A program made the position numbers and the translations under genes. The notes under the pieces are model-generated. The model did no database searches. It worked only from the letters and a program-made list of their open reading frames with translations, and was not told the DNA's origin. Below are positions 1 through 19,231 of a DNA stretch of 64,000 bases, piece by piece. The DNA comes from Amblyornis subalaris (Eukaryota; Chordata; Aves; Passeriformes; Ptilonorhynchidae). The DNA is taken from NCBI GenBank assembly GCA_018881555.1, contig JACAXG010000053.1, positions 1,203,895-1,267,894 on the forward strand, read 5' to 3'. Position 1 is the first letter of the stretch, and every line of letters begins with the position of its first letter.

Positions 1-5275
<5,275 letters not shown>

Positions 5276-5429
5276 GAATGCAAGGCAAAGACGTGGAGAT
5301 CAAGTATTGTGTTTAAAAAGGACACTCTTGTCATTCGGGAAGTTAGAGAGGATGACATTGGAAATTACACTTGTGAGCTAAAATATGGATTCTTTGTTGT
5401 CAGAAGAACTACGGAATTAACAGTTACAG
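5276..5429 (+). CDS. IL1RAPL1: IL1RAPL1 exon: second half of Ig domain 2
   Basis: Continues the frame of the preceding exon with 51 full codons, from ECKAKTWR to RRTTELTVT, plus one base (G) that would start the next codon. The donor after 5429 is 'gtaact'. It carries the Ig signature D-x-G-x-Y-x-C ([10 protein letters not shown]), whose cysteine should pair with the one in SCPE of the upstream exon; an extra cysteine in ECKAK that the family uses for a second disulfide; a sequon NYT; and the closing strand RRTTELTVT. Compared with the human protein as I recall it, there are several substitutions (KAK, RSS, KKD, LVIR), and the second Gly of KYGG is replaced by Phe (KYGFF). Length 154 nt, so skipping shifts the frame. 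The next exon, expected to begin by completing an Ala codon, was not found in the window. Confidence 0.93.
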
Positions 5430-7829
5430 GTAACTACAGGCTCTTGCTATCTCTTATACATACCAAAAAATTAAATATTGTAATTTGAGTTATGTGTATT
5501 TGAGTCATTATACCATTTGCACACAACTTTGCTATGATACAAATGGTGATGCATTAAAACTGTTCTGGATACTTCACANTGGTATCTGTACTAGCTTGAC
5601 AAGTCTGAGTTTTGTTCTGTTCCAAAAGCTTGTGGGCAGTTCTTTTTTTTTGACCTGAAATTGTGGTCAAGGAACAGGTAAATTCAGAAAGCACGACCTC
5701 TAACAGGAAAAAAAGATCATTCAGTCTATCACACTTGGTCATGTGATTAAATGACTTGGGACATAAAAATAGCTGTAGCAATAACTCNATAGTACAAGCT
5801 CTCATTGTCTTTGGACACGAGAACAGCTGCAGACCCAACCCAAGAGCAGTAGCTCTGTCCGAGTGAGACATTGCAAGTGTGTGAGAGGTGCTTAAACAGT
5901 GCAGGATGAGGCACAGGAACATTCTTCCTCTGGTATTTCCTCCTTACTTTCTGTAGTATATAGTTCAAGAACTTCCCAAGCTCGATCGTCGTGGGCTGTG
6001 GTTACCAATTTTACATTAGTCTGATTATTTTTTTAATCCATTTAGTCTTGGCTCCAAAAACATTTTGAAGTATCAAGTTCAACATAGTAATTATGTAACA
6101 TGAATAAACTCCATAATTCAGCAAACAGCAACTGCATAAAATNCATTTAATATAATCTGCATTTAAAACTACCATATCAATATGTAAAATCCATTATCGA
6201 TGAAAACAAGATATATATACTGTAATAGTAATATCCACAGCAGCAGAAAAGCATGAAGGATAGTCCATTGAATTTTAATTCCTCACCAGACCTCTAACCT
6301 CTCTTTTATAGTTACAGAAAACATATAGCTGAACATATTCCTCAGGTAGAAAATGAGCTTTTAGAATTATAGGATTACAGTGGAAGGCAGGAGTACATCA
6401 TGATCTATTCACTGCTGTGTAGTTTCACGGTATATTTCCTAAAAGGCAGAATGAGGATTTTCATGGCCAGCTAGAGGTGAACTAGATTCATGTGATCGAT
6501 GAGGAGGCTTGCATGTATAAGTTCTTGCACCTTGAAAATACCTAGTAAACCAAGAAACAAACCTTTGAGTATAATTATGTGGTCTTTTCTTGATCCTTTC
6601 TTGTATCTAATATATAAATCCAAAGCACAGGGGCAACTAGTAACACATAGGTTGTGCATTAGGTTGAATTGCAAGAGTTTCCTTTAATGGTGAAAAGTTT
6701 GTTTTCTATTTCAATGTATCCCATTTGCCCTTCACATGAACAGAAATTACAGTGAGTTATGGCATGCAGTTTTCTTCTGTTAAATAAGTCTGGAAATCAT
6801 ATTGTTTATGTTGTTTTGGGAGATTTAAAGTAATCAATCATATTTATTTAAGCTCAATAACCAGTGTCTCTTTGTTGCTGTATAGAATTGATTTATTTGG
6901 TCAGTACAGACAGGCAATTACTGTCAAGTGATTAACCTCACAATAAACATCCATATACCCTGTTTGATTGACTCTGATATAAAGAAAGCGGAGGCAGATT
7001 CTCTGAGCATGTGAGTTGTACCAGAAGGAGGTTGTCAATTATCTTTTGCAGTATGTGATACATGGATTTGAAGAGAACATATTCGCTCCATCTTTAAGTG
7101 ATCTTTTCTGTCCCTGTGGTTGGTGCTCCACTGTGAAGCAGTATTTCAACAAGCTCAGACTGACAGAAAAGGGAATGAAGAAAAGCATTGGAACCAGATG
7201 CATACTACTATTTGTAGGAATAGTTTGAAAAAATGTAATTCATCACTTGTAGTGTAGGTAGGAGTTCAGTATTTAATGTTTAACTAGACAGAGACAGAAA
7301 GAGACTTGGCTGATTTTGATGTGCTAAAAATGAATGAATGCATATGAACAGAAGTATTCAATTTCCACCTCTGCAACCACCAGCAGATTTCAGGACAACC
7401 TCCAAATTAGTAAACTCCTTTGGTAGTACTGCGGGTCTTCATATTATCTTTATAATATTATGTGAATAAACAGAAAAAACAGATAGATTTACTTATATTA
7501 GTACTAATTTTTGTTACACCTGTTACGGTGTATTGATAAGACTTTCTTTTAATACTTTATAGTCACACTTTAGGTGCTTGTCATACTTTCTCTGTGACCA
7601 GAAAAGCATGTTGAGTTGCCATAGACATACATTGAGGAATATATAGAATAAATGGGGGTGGGCTGTTTGGTTTGGAAAATAAATTTAAATTTAATTTAGG
7701 AAGTGAGAAATAAACGTTGCAAATGTCAATGAAAAGTAGAGAATTAAATTGGTAGTTGATTGCTTTACTGTATTAATGAAAACACAATTAATGGAAATGC
7801 GGGTTTGATCCCCATACACCCCATTCACT
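5430..7829 (+). other. IL1RAPL1: Start of the long IL1RAPL1 intron
   Basis: Begins with donor 'gtaact'. If the intron were retained, the frame of the exon would add 19 codons and stop at 5486-5488. The open frames further on (for example on the minus strand around 5554-5968) have no recognisable domain and overlap each other in different frames, so I treat them as chance. No transposon seen. Confidence 0.8.
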
Positions 7830-7894
7830 TAAGATTTGGACTCGGTGATCCTTGTGGGTCCCTTTCAACTCAGAAGATTCTATGATTCTGTGAA
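7830..7894 (+). mobile_element. CR1 LINE, 3' end fragment
   Basis: About 65 bases matching the CR1 3' terminus: 'ttggactcggtgatccttg' followed by 'gggtccctttcaactc' and the terminal 'attctatgattctgtga'. Only the extreme 3' end is present, as expected from the strong 5' truncation usual for CR1. The left boundary is uncertain; similarity may start nearer 7801. Confidence 0.85.
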
Positions 7895-10800
7895 AAAAAG
7901 GAATTGTGTGTCTTCCTGCTGTACAGTCTCCAACATGTCTCCAGGCTGTATCAATAAAAGGCGACACTTGTGTGAACTGTTGCTGAGAACAAATTCCATC
8001 AAATTCCATCAGCTCCACGAGGAGAAAATGTTTCTTTCTAAGGCATTTGAAATTTCTCTACCAAACAGACTTTTTAGCTAGGATAAAAGAAATTCAACAT
8101 ATGAGTAAGAATTGACAATTTGCCTCAGACTTTGCAAAGCATAGGGGAAGTTGTAATGTGTTTATCAACTTGTAATGTTTATCAAGTTGGGATTTATGAA
8201 AAATAACTCTCTATAGCACTACCTTGTGAGGTAATGGTGGGTGTGCCACCATCACACACTCATCATTAGAAAACAGTCACTTATTTTCTTACCATTTTCC
8301 CTGTGCTGTGTTTCCATGTATGTACTTAAGTATGACGGGAATTTGGACTTTCTAAATTTCTTTCTTGGTATATATAGCCTTTCCTCTAGGAATTGAAAGA
8401 AAACCCCCACCTCTGCTGAAAGAAATATGTGAGCCACATATTATATATACATTTATAGTATTCTATAGAAGCTGAATATCCACCTTTGTGCATTATTAGC
8501 ATTGCTTAATAAAAAGAAAAATGGTTAATTATTTTTATAAGAAATCATAGTTTTTTGACATAAAAGGATCCAGTGTGATAAGTGGAGAGTAGAATGGGAT
8601 TAAAGCAGTATTCTTGATCTTCATTCTACCTAGCAGAAACAAGGAGAAACAGGCAGAATATGCAGAGAGTAGAGTTACAAAATCACAGGGATAAAAGGTA
8701 TGATTTTGAGAAGCAGCATTATTTCAGTGCCTAGCCTATCTCCGACCAATTTCAGCTGAAAACTGTCCTTCACATTAAAAACTAAGTTTGGGCCCAGACA
8801 GTCATTTGTAGAAACATCTTGATGGTATTTATTGCAAACAGTCTTTTTAGGAAATAATAATTTAGGTGTTCTGCAAATTAAATAGAAACAAAAACTATTA
8901 AAACATCCTGAGAAAAATCTGTTGCAGAATTTGTGGTGTAGGAGACATGCTAAACCTTTCTCTCATGGATTCATGGCAGCTTTATGCAGATTAGATATAT
9001 TTTCTTTGCTTCAAGCACACACAAGTCTGAATCTCCAATTTTAAAGTCATGGGTGCCATAGATCTACTAGAGAATTATTATTAGGCAGACCTACTACTGA
9101 GGTGGCATACACATATAACTACAAATGAGGAACGCGTTCTGTAAGTATTTTGAAAGTACTGTGACATTCAGAATAATCTGAAGTTTCCGGTGATCTTTTA
9201 AGACAGATGTCGGTGTCTGTTAAAAAAAAAAAAAAGGGGGAGAATGAAATAAACATTATTTGTCAGGAAAAGATATGAGGTCTTCAGACAATACGAGAAA
9301 GGAAGAAACAGTTCTCTTTACCTTATAAACACTCATAAAAAGCTTCTTTTCAGGTATTATGCATAGAAATCAGAGTAGATTAATTTAAGCAGCAGCTCCT
9401 GGATTACATAGGGCAAGCAGGGTGAGCCAGGTACAACACTGCTGGGGTGGGGCAGCAAACTGTTCCTCACCACTTCTCTCCANGCAACTGTGGGAGACCA
9501 GCCCCTCAAGGATGTCCTTCTTTTTTTCATACAATGCACTTTGGCAGACTCGCTGTCTCCTATAGGAAACCCATTGTTCTTCCAGACTATTAAGTATGGG
9601 TGTAATTATATGCACACATTCTTTTCAATATGCGTGTTGTATATGCTTGTCATGATAACCTGAGTGCTTTGCTTCTTAAATACCTGTCATAGTGAAATAT
9701 GGAATGGCTCATATTCTGATTTAGGTTTAAAGTTGAAAAATAAGAAGAGAATTCACACCTTTTGGAAAAGAGCAAACTCATTTTATAGGCAGTATCCGTC
9801 TCATATAAGTAGAGGTCTTGAAAATCCCTGAAGTTACCTTTAAAGTAAAAACTATTTTATGGCTTGCTTTTTTGATGGTGGTGGTGGGTTTTTTTGTTTT
9901 GTGTTGGGTTTGGTTGTTTTTTTTCTTTGATCTTAACAGGAACTTTTAAATTTTTCAGAAGATCTGTATCTCACACTGAAAAGATATTATTGTCTAGGTC
10001 AATTGAATCAATTTCCTTACTTTTCTGAGATCCAATTTAGAAATTACCTGCTTGGCAAAACAAAAACTGTACACTGATTATTCNAGCTTGTAACTAATGA
10101 TAATATTCACATAAAAAGCATAACTGGTAGGTTTTTTTCATTTGTGGTTATGCAATTACATGTTCTAAAAGGTCCTGCAATGTACAAAGTCATTTGTAGA
10201 CTTTTATACTTCAGATTAGCAGTTTTTCTTTTATATGTGGAATTTTAATTAAGGCATACCTGCTCTCTCTGACATACTTAATTAAGAATATGTTTGATAT
10301 TAGGAAAGAATCCTATTAGAACAGTGCATTGTTAATTTAGTCGTATTTGACATATTGATCCCAACATGGGTCAAAAATATTTTCCTTCAGTGATTTAATT
10401 AAACATTAGGTTTAATAATATTCTTTTTTTACTTNTAGTACCAAGGCACTTGCAAACTCTTTCCACTTTTGAAGGATTTCCTTCAGGTCGAATGAAGCCC
10501 AGTCTGTGTCTTGAGAGAATATATGTGTCCCCACTGCAATAAGAAGTAGTTCTCCATCATGAACATCATAAAGCAAACAGACCGCATCAGTCTTGCAGTT
10601 GGAACATTACTTATTCAATTCCTCCATGACTTTTCAGTTTTAAATATTAAAATACTTTTTCCATTCTGTTTAAAGAAGACCTTATACNATGCAGATGGAA
10701 TCAGAGCTAATCACTAGGTTCTTAATCCGGAAGCCTTTCCTCAGAGATACCCTTTGTTGTCTTTATTCATTGATTAGACCCCTAGAAGTTCCCTTGAAAA

Positions 10801-13800
10801 CAACTCCTCATGGAATGAGCACAATTTTAGATTTACAGACTTGAGCATGTTTACAACCAAGCTATAGGAATCATAAATTGTCAGAATTATTTTTATTATT
10901 TAAATTTAGCCTGCTTGNCATAACAAATTTCTGCAATAATCTTGAAAGTGCCAGTTTACTCTTTTCCATCTTCAACCCATGACTTTTTTCGTCTTTAGAT
11001 TTTTTAGGCAAAAAAAGTAATGCAATTTTTCTGTTTCACAGTTATACAGTGGTTGACTCAGTGTTACTTAAAGTTTGGAATATGTTGAATAAGCTTTGTC
11101 TCTTTTGCTTTCTGACAGAATTAGTCTTCATTAGCATAGTAGAAAATCTTAAATGACTACACGTAGGTATGTATTTTTAGAGCTGAAAAGATCACTGTAA
11201 AAATAAATAGTATGAAGAAATAATTATGATTGAATTATATACCTAGCCTCACAGCTCACTACAGGTAGATCTTTTATACAAGTCTAGCCACCATATTTTG
11301 TGAATAAGAAAAACAAAAAAGAAAGAAAGAAGGACACACACACACATAATTTGAAGGTTATAACCCATTTTAAGTGTATTGTATTCTAACTATGTAAAAC
11401 CAAATGTTCACCATTTTTTTCCCAAAAAATTTTGTCTTCAATTTTTTCCAGGTGTGCTGCTCTTTCTCATTCAGTACAGAGGAATGCAGAAGGGTGCTGC
11501 TATAAGTATGTACCTCATTATTTTTGGCAGGTGCTAAGTGAGAAAAATGTTAAAGAACAAAGAGGGTTGATTTCCAAGCATTTAGAGCTTGAGCACNAAC
11601 TCTGCTTGGTTTCTGCAGTTAATGACAGTGATGAACCATGTTGAATGTACCCAGCCCCTCCTTGATTCAGCTGATCCTGATAGTTATCAGAGCTGATGTT
11701 CATTCCTTTTGTTCATCGTTAATTTAATTCAATTTCAGAACATACTCAGACAGAAGTCTTATTTACCATTATTCTGTGCAAAGACTAATACAATACAGAG
11801 CAAACAATAGACTCGTTAGGAAAGCAGCATGCTCAAAATACCAACCTAGCAATTTAAAATACATGAAATCCTGTAAGTTTAACAAATTCATGGCTGAAGA
11901 GTGGGCTGGATTTTTTTTTTTTTTTTTTAAATTAGAAATGAATGATCTTCTTTTATAATGCAGTCATTTCAGTATGGCTAAAAACAAGGGTCTAAATTAA
12001 TTTCCTGTGTGCATTTGAGTAATAATAATCAAAATTTAATGTAGATATTTGATTAAAACAGTCTCTATAAATGCTCATTTAACGTATTTATTATAAATGG
12101 GTTTACAGGGCTATTCAAAACCAGCCTTATATATGAAGACAGCAATGAGCAAAGCTTTATGTATTTTACTTCAAAGGAAGTGCAGATGATGTCACGTACT
12201 TTAAGTTGTAAATTGAAATTATGATTTAGAAAACCAACTTCAGCAATTTAGCCAAAGAGATGCAAAAGTTAGAGGGACATGAAATTCCAGTTTCATTTTC
12301 AACCTTGCTGCTGATGCCTTTCTGACATTTCTTTCTTTGTGATATGCCGAATTGGGGTGCTCACAAAGACCAGCTTTAGTTATTAGAGATTATTCCCATC
12401 ATAGACAGGGTAGAGAGAACATCCTCTAGAAAGTAATTCAAAGAACCAGACAAAGCTGGGTAGTTAAAACTTNTTTAATAAAACAGACTCTATGGGCTTT
12501 AGAAGGAGAATTTTCTCTCCCTAAAATTAGACCTGATGAGTAACTTGTTGCCTGTGGGTGATATGTTTAAATGCTCATCATTCTGGACAATGTCCTACTT
12601 CATGCACAGCATACTGCTTTTTTTCTGTCATTTACCAAAAATCCTCCAGGATGTGGCCACTAATAGTTGATGATGCAGTCATGACTTCTAATGGAGTCCT
12701 GTACTCCCTGTGAACAATATGGCACCAGGAAAGGTTAGGGGGATATTTTAATATGTGGTAATAAACAGAAGAAATCTTAGTCTGTAATGAAAATGAAGAA
12801 TTCCACTTAAACTATATATTGTGCAAGAACTGCAGTAGGTTACTGTGCATACCATTGTTAAATTTATGACAATTTTGCTTATTTTTAACCATAGTGGTGT
12901 TATTATAAACCTGATGACTTTTAAAACTTATACTATTTTTTTCCTGAAGATGTTCAGGGTTTTTTTCAACTGTGGCTTTGTGTGTAAGGCTAAAAACTAA
13001 TGTAAAATAATAACTCAGAACTAATTTGGTTTGTTACATTAACTGAGGGAAAAAAGTTAGGAAAATGACATTTCCTAAGTTATGGCAGTTTGTTTGTGTG
13101 AGTCAATTTCCCTTTCTTCATGAGTCATATGAGAATATTGAAATAAAAACAATGTGAGTGGATGGTTTTACCATGATGCTTCTTCCCATTGTTTCAGTTT
13201 ACCATAGTGAAGTTGTTAAGATGAACTCCATTCTACAAAGAAGCTGTAGGCAAAAATGTTTATCAAAAAAATGTGTTAGTGACTACTAAAGACATAAAAG
13301 ACTTATAAAACCGTAGCTTAATAATATCTTACAAAAATTAAATAAATCTGTTGTTAAAGCACCCAAGATGCTTGTTAAACAACCTTTTAAAAGGTAGATA
13401 AATTGCATTGAATTTTAATGTTTCACATTATTGCTATGGAATCAGAAGACTTCATTTTACTTTTACGTTCCCCTGGAGTATGTTAAATCTACCNATACTG
13501 TCCTAACCAAGCATTTGTCATTTCCAAAGCTTTTCTTATAAAGCTTTAGATAATTTATATGTACAGTGGAGTCTTCCGGGAAGGTAATTTAATAAACCAG
13601 AGTATAAAAGGTACCAGTACAAAAGCATATGGACCTTGTGTTGCCCCCATCCTAAAACAAATCTGTACACATTCTTAAAAACAGTCTATACACAATTAGA
13701 CCAACTGAATATTTAGCTTTAAAATGGAGAGCATTTTCCCAATGCTTTCAATGTCTTTCCATTGGCTTAGGCAAATTCTAATCTCAGAGCTACTAAGTGA

Positions 13801-16399
13801 GATGATATTGATAATACATATGTTCAGGGAGAAATTCCAGATAATACATGTATCTGAAATCATTGCAATTGTTGTTAGATGCAGAAAATCTTTGTTTAAA
13901 GAAGGAAAGACACCTCATTTTAACTGCAGCAGTATCACATAGCTACTGTATTAACAGAATAGTAGCCTCAAAGTCATTTAGAAGGTACCTTATATATATA
14001 CTGCTATATTAAAAGAGCAGCTTCTCTTAAAGAATATTGACATCCTGAGATGACCTCAGAAATATTGTCATCTCCCCTTCACCACCCCCCAAGAAAAAAA
14101 AAGAAGGCTTTTTTTCATGATGTTGTCTCACAGTCTTCATTTATCAACTAAAATAGAATAGTATGTAAACAATAGAAAAACAATGCATATCAAACTTAAG
14201 AAACAAGTTTTACTTGGAAGTCTGTTCCAAGTGTGAATCAAGATGGAAATCTTAGTTTCTCTGAGATCAATGTCAGTTTGTCCATTGACTTACCAGAGGC
14301 AATATTTCATCTTTTGACTTTCTTCTTATGGAAGATCAGGACTGAAGTTAATTTTGAAAATTTAAATCAGTTTTTAAAAAATCCAGCTCTGCAAATCACC
14401 TTGGTGTTTTATTGGTTATTCTGTCATGCAATTTCTTTCAATTAATGAATGAAATAATTTTCCAGAAGTAATTTAAAAATACTTTCTTTCTACTGAATAG
14501 TGACCTTCCAAAACAGGATGAACAGTAAATGAAATCTTACTTTTTTACCACAATAAAAAGGGAAAACCTGTCCATCTATTTCTACATTACTCTAAGATAC
14601 TGATTTTAATTTTGAATCTGGCTGAAGCTATAATCCTTCCTGGTTTACTCACTTTGGTAAACAGTTTGTTTCAGTTCTTACTGGAATAAGTTTGGGTAAA
14701 ACACCTACTGGCTTACTGGAAAAACTACAGGGCTTAAAAAAAGGCAGTCAGGAGAACTAACTTTTTATTCTAGGGTACTTTATCTGAAAAGTTTAAAAAT
14801 TAAAGATGTGTGAAAAGTAATAGAAATTATTAAATCATAATTGTATAATAATTTAACTTCTGATGCTTTACTTATCTTTGTGAGAGCTTAATATAGGAAA
14901 ACAATTTCCCCAACCTGGTTATTTTTTCTGTATTAACTTGATAACACACAATAATTGTTTGAATGTGAAAAAGAAATTGGAACTAGCAACGATATTTTTC
15001 AATTTCTTTAATTCAGTTCTTGCTCTCACTTTGGAGTATTATATTCGCATCCAGAACTGGATTAATTTAAAAATATTAGATATNACTTCATAGAAACATG
15101 ATTGAGGAGTGATATAAATCAGTGAATTTTTTCAACATTATTTAAATAAAATGAAGAGAGAGNAACTAGAGTAGGAAGATGTCTGTGAACTTTCTCGCTT
15201 TCTAAATCATTCTGTTTCTCCTCACTGCCTTCTTCCCATGTTAAACAAGAGGATTCTATTTCTCCAGACACACAACATGACAAAAAACGTTCCCAGACCC
15301 TAAAAAGCCCTTTATGGAGTCACTAGTCCCACAGCATAATCCTACTCAAGTTGTGGGAGGTTTATTTATGGTGATTACNTGATCTGTTGTGTGCTCTTTT
15401 TTTCTAGAGGTAAGACTCCTCTCACCTAAGTTTAATATTTACACCCACTGGCAGACGAGCTGGCTGCCCTTCCCGACAATTCCATGGCATGACTGGTGTC
15501 CTCCTTATGCCAATGCATTGAATATCAGATGAGTTGAGTTTTACAAAAATTCCTCTTCCATCTCTTGACTATCCAAAGAGCTTTAGTTGACAAGCTCAAA
15601 TGTAGATTTATTATATAAGTATCTAAGTTATAGGAATCCTACTTGAAGTTTCCACAGTTGTTATGATTATATAACCTTTGGCAATAGTAAGATGGCTCTA
15701 TGTAATATTTTCTTATTATAAAACAAGTCCAAAAATTCATGTCAGCTTTTCAAAGCAGACAAGAACAAATCTGTAGTAGAAATGTTATTAGTTTTTTAAA
15801 CTGAGATGTACAGCTGGGGAAAAAAAAAAAGCAGCAAGTTTTTGGGTGTATATGGCTGTCTTTAGATCTCAGGGGCTTAATATACCAGTTGGTCTAATAA
15901 AATATATTGCTTCTACATTGTTATGTCTAAAGCAACATTACTGTTATTATTTTTCATGGTATTTAAGTTTTCTTAGGATGGAGTCACAGCATGCATTTCT
16001 TTAAGCTAGCTGCAGTGAGCAAAATAAGTATAGGGCTTTTTATTAAAGTATTNCTGTTTTGATTAATTTTGGCAGTTAGAATAAACTATGCTTCACATGT
16101 AACACAGAGTGTNCCCTTTTTAATTCTGTGCTTTCTTTGAAAGTGATGATTGTGGCTACAAGGCAACGGGAAGCTTTCCTTTTATGCTTCACTATTCTCA
16201 ATTCAACGCAAACTAAACATAAAGAAAAATGAGTCCCCTTTGAAAACAAAGGTTTTGGTTTGAGAGCTGCAGTAAACAGAATAAATGTTTTATTAGAAAG
16301 TAGGTGGGTTATGATGCTTCGGTGTAGAGACGGTAAATTTATTTTAAGCTCCTACTTCTCTTCGGTACCTACACCTATCTTCTAACAGAGCATTTTTAA
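7895..16399 (+). other. Intronic sequence without recognised genes
   Basis: AT-rich DNA. It holds a T/G-rich run around 9866-9931, an A-then-G homopolymer near 9222-9240, a short GAAA plus CA run around 11318-11346 and an 18-base T run at 11911-11928. Open frames are all shorter than about 80 codons, with no family features. I recognise no RNA gene or transposon. Confidence 0.7.
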
Positions 16400-17110
16400 T
16401 GTTGCTATCAATCGTCTTTAATGCCCAGGTAGGGTAAAGAACCTGAGGAGAGATGTGATTTCTGTTCTGGTGTCATATAGCTCTGCCAGGAAACCTTGTC
16501 TCTTCCACACACAGCCAAGACAGAAGTGCAACTTGCCGTGAACATCTCCTGCTTCCTCCGCGGCTTTGAGCCTAGCACCGGAGCCCAAGCCCTATAGCAT
16601 CCCATGCTGGAGCTGTCCTAACATGCCACTCCCTCTGAATCTTTGCATTGTTACTGAAAGGCTTCTGTCTTTGTATTTTGGAGTAGGTAATTGCCTCTCC
16701 GTTTGTAATTTCAGCGGCCAAAGCCATCCTCTCTCAAAAACCCTTTGCCCAGCCTGCCCTGTGAAAGCACAAACCAGCAACACAGTTTAGGCCTTGGTGT
16801 CATGTCTAAGACGTGAAGCAGCAGCAGCAGGAGGTACCTTTGAGGGCCCCACCCTGCCTCCCCACAAACACTGCTCTGCTTGTTCCTGCCCTCCAGCAAA
16901 CCACCCATCTGTGCATCCCACCCTGGGAAAAACTCAGGAAAAGCCAAGGCTTGGGAAGAAAGGCAGTGCGAAAATAACCCCNCTGAGATGGAGGCAGCAG
17001 GGACCACTGCTCCTGCGGGGCCACAGGGAGCACCTTCCCACCTGGCCACGGCCTCCAGCCCAGCAGCCATCCCTCCATGCAGTGGCAGAGTGTTGCTAAA
17101 ATCCTGTTTT
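16400..17110 (+). other. GC-rich island of unknown nature
   Basis: Clearly richer in G and C than the DNA on either side, with overlapping open frames of 60-120 codons on both strands. Having several frames open at once is what base composition alone produces, and none shows a known domain. A short GCA repeat (about 16818-16830) and runs of C are present. It could be an unclassified repeat, an exon of a non-coding RNA or a regulatory element; the sequence does not decide. Confidence 0.4.
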
Positions 17111-19167
17111 GAATTTTCAGGTGTTTTGTTCCTTCAAAGCAATTCCATTCATTTTTTTTTGGAATTTTTGAGCTGGCATTCAGAATTCAAAAAGTCACTC
17201 ATGAATAACTAGGCAAAGGGCAAAAAATGCATTGTGATAAGCTAATTTAAATAGAAANAGGCTCATTCCTTTATTCCTTTGTGTGGGTTGCATATGCTTT
17301 TTTTTTTTTTTTTTAAGATCTAGATTTTTATAAGCAAATTCAGTTTTCTGAGGAACTACTCTGACACCACCAGGAAAAAATAAAAATTAAGGCTAGGTGA
17401 ACTGATTGTCATTTTCATACAGCTAAGAATATCCAGACTTTTTGCTTACATTTGAGCAGTGACAGTCTCAGAGTGAATGGGAGCACAGGGTTAGAGATTT
17501 AGGAAGAAAAGACATTTGCAAAATGTGGATAACGTGACATTTACTGGAGATTATGTGATCACAACAGGAAAAGCATTTATTGTTTTCCCTATTCTTGTGC
17601 ACAAATAAAAAGTTGTACACTTAATAGGAAATAGTCCTATGCAGCTATTGTTCTTACTAAGAGAGGCTCAAAAGACTGAAGAAAAGTACTTGAAAGATCT
17701 ATTCTGGCTTTTGAAAAGTCAAGGACATTTCAAAATACTTTTGCCTGTGCTCTGTAATGTCTTATTCTAATATATTATAAATGGTAGTTGGCAGATTACA
17801 TCTCNTATTTTCAAAAGCTAATGTCTGTACTGTTCTGCTCTGGGTGTCTTCTTGACTACATGGTTCAAAAACATTTGTGATCTTTCANAGTAGTTTCGAT
17901 ACACACATAAAGCTGAGAGAACAATGATTTATAAACTCCACTCAGAAAGATATACAGGTAGATGTGCCTGCTAGGGGGTAGACAGAAAGCATAAAGCACT
18001 GAAAATGTCTTACTTTAGACTATAGTATATATAAATTGGAATAAAATATTATAAATACAAGTTCAGGGTCCTGTTATTACCTAATAGTTCAATAAGACAC
18101 GATAACTGTCTGTATTGGGTTTTTATGATTTGTCCTTTGAAAACAGCAGTTATTAAAAATGTTACTTAACTAAAAAATAAAACTAATTCAAACAATATAA
18201 ATTATGGGGCTTTAGGTGTTACAGGCCGAAGTAAAAGACTTTCATGACTTGAAAATTTTCTTTCCATTTTTAAATGTATGGCAAAGTAACTCTTCTAAGA
18301 AAAAATGCCAGCTGATCTGGTTCCCTGATTAGACTGAGTGCTTTATAGTATCAAAGGGCAGAAAACTTGCATTAACTTGATTAAAAATATTATACNGAGT
18401 CAACAGAAAAATGACGAATTTACTCTTAGTATTTTAAAAGGATTTTGTGGGCAGAAAGGAGAGTTTTTTAATAAGTAAATTGTTGCAGAATGAATAACTA
18501 TACGTGTAGAAGGTCCTTATGGTTCCTGCTCATCTACATTATGGAAGAGTAAATAAAATGAGTAGAGTAAGAAATGCAATTCTGATTCAAAAACTGAATA
18601 GGAAATGGTCTTAATTCTTGTTTGTTTATGGCAATTGATAGCGTCCAGTTAAATTAACTGAACTGCTGTTAAACATTCAGGATATGGATTGTATCTTCAA
18701 CATGCATAGGAAAAGGGTATTTATTTTGTCAAAGGTCTTTCAGCATTATCAGCAAGTTAGGATAGAAAAAAATTGTTTTCTGCAATTTCAGCCATTAAAA
18801 GAGAAGCTAGTCCAGTGCTAAGCCTGTACTCTGTAAAGGATTTTGAGAAAAGAAGAAAATCGTTTGCAGTGTGTTGGTGGGCAGTTATGTTAAAAATTTG
18901 AAAGAGGTTGAAAAGTGTAGTCGTCTACAGCTGAGAGACATTTGATGATTTTTTACCTATTCAAATAAAAGCCATAGTCACATGACTCTATTACAATCAG
19001 TTTTACCTGTTGTACTTTAAATTATAAATATTTAAATGTTTTAATTAAACCCATACACACACACCCATTCACTAAATTTGAATAGAGTTTGCTGACTAAC
19101 ACTCGACAGAAAACATCCACATTTAAAAAATGTCCTCTCTTCATTCTCCAGAATCTTTGCTGATTCA
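17111..19167 (+). other. Intronic sequence without recognised genes
   Basis: AT-rich, with a 17-base T run at about 17298-17314. Nothing else stands out. Confidence 0.7.
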
Positions 19168-19231
19168 GGAGAGGAGAGGAGAGGAGAGGAGAGGAGAGGA
19201 GAGGAGAGGAGAGGAGAGGAGAGGAGAGGAG
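19168..19231 (+). repeat. GGAGA pentanucleotide microsatellite
   Basis: About 12-13 perfect copies of the 5-base unit GGAGA, pure purine on this strand, running directly into an assembly gap. True length is therefore unknown. Open reading frames spelling repeated RRGEE or LLSSP here are only translations of the repeat. Confidence 0.97.

Noticed and set aside
16711..17212. Open frames of 90-119 codons in the GC-rich island, considered as an exon
   Set aside because: Open in several frames on both strands, contains an n, and does not match the expected next IL1RAPL1 exon.
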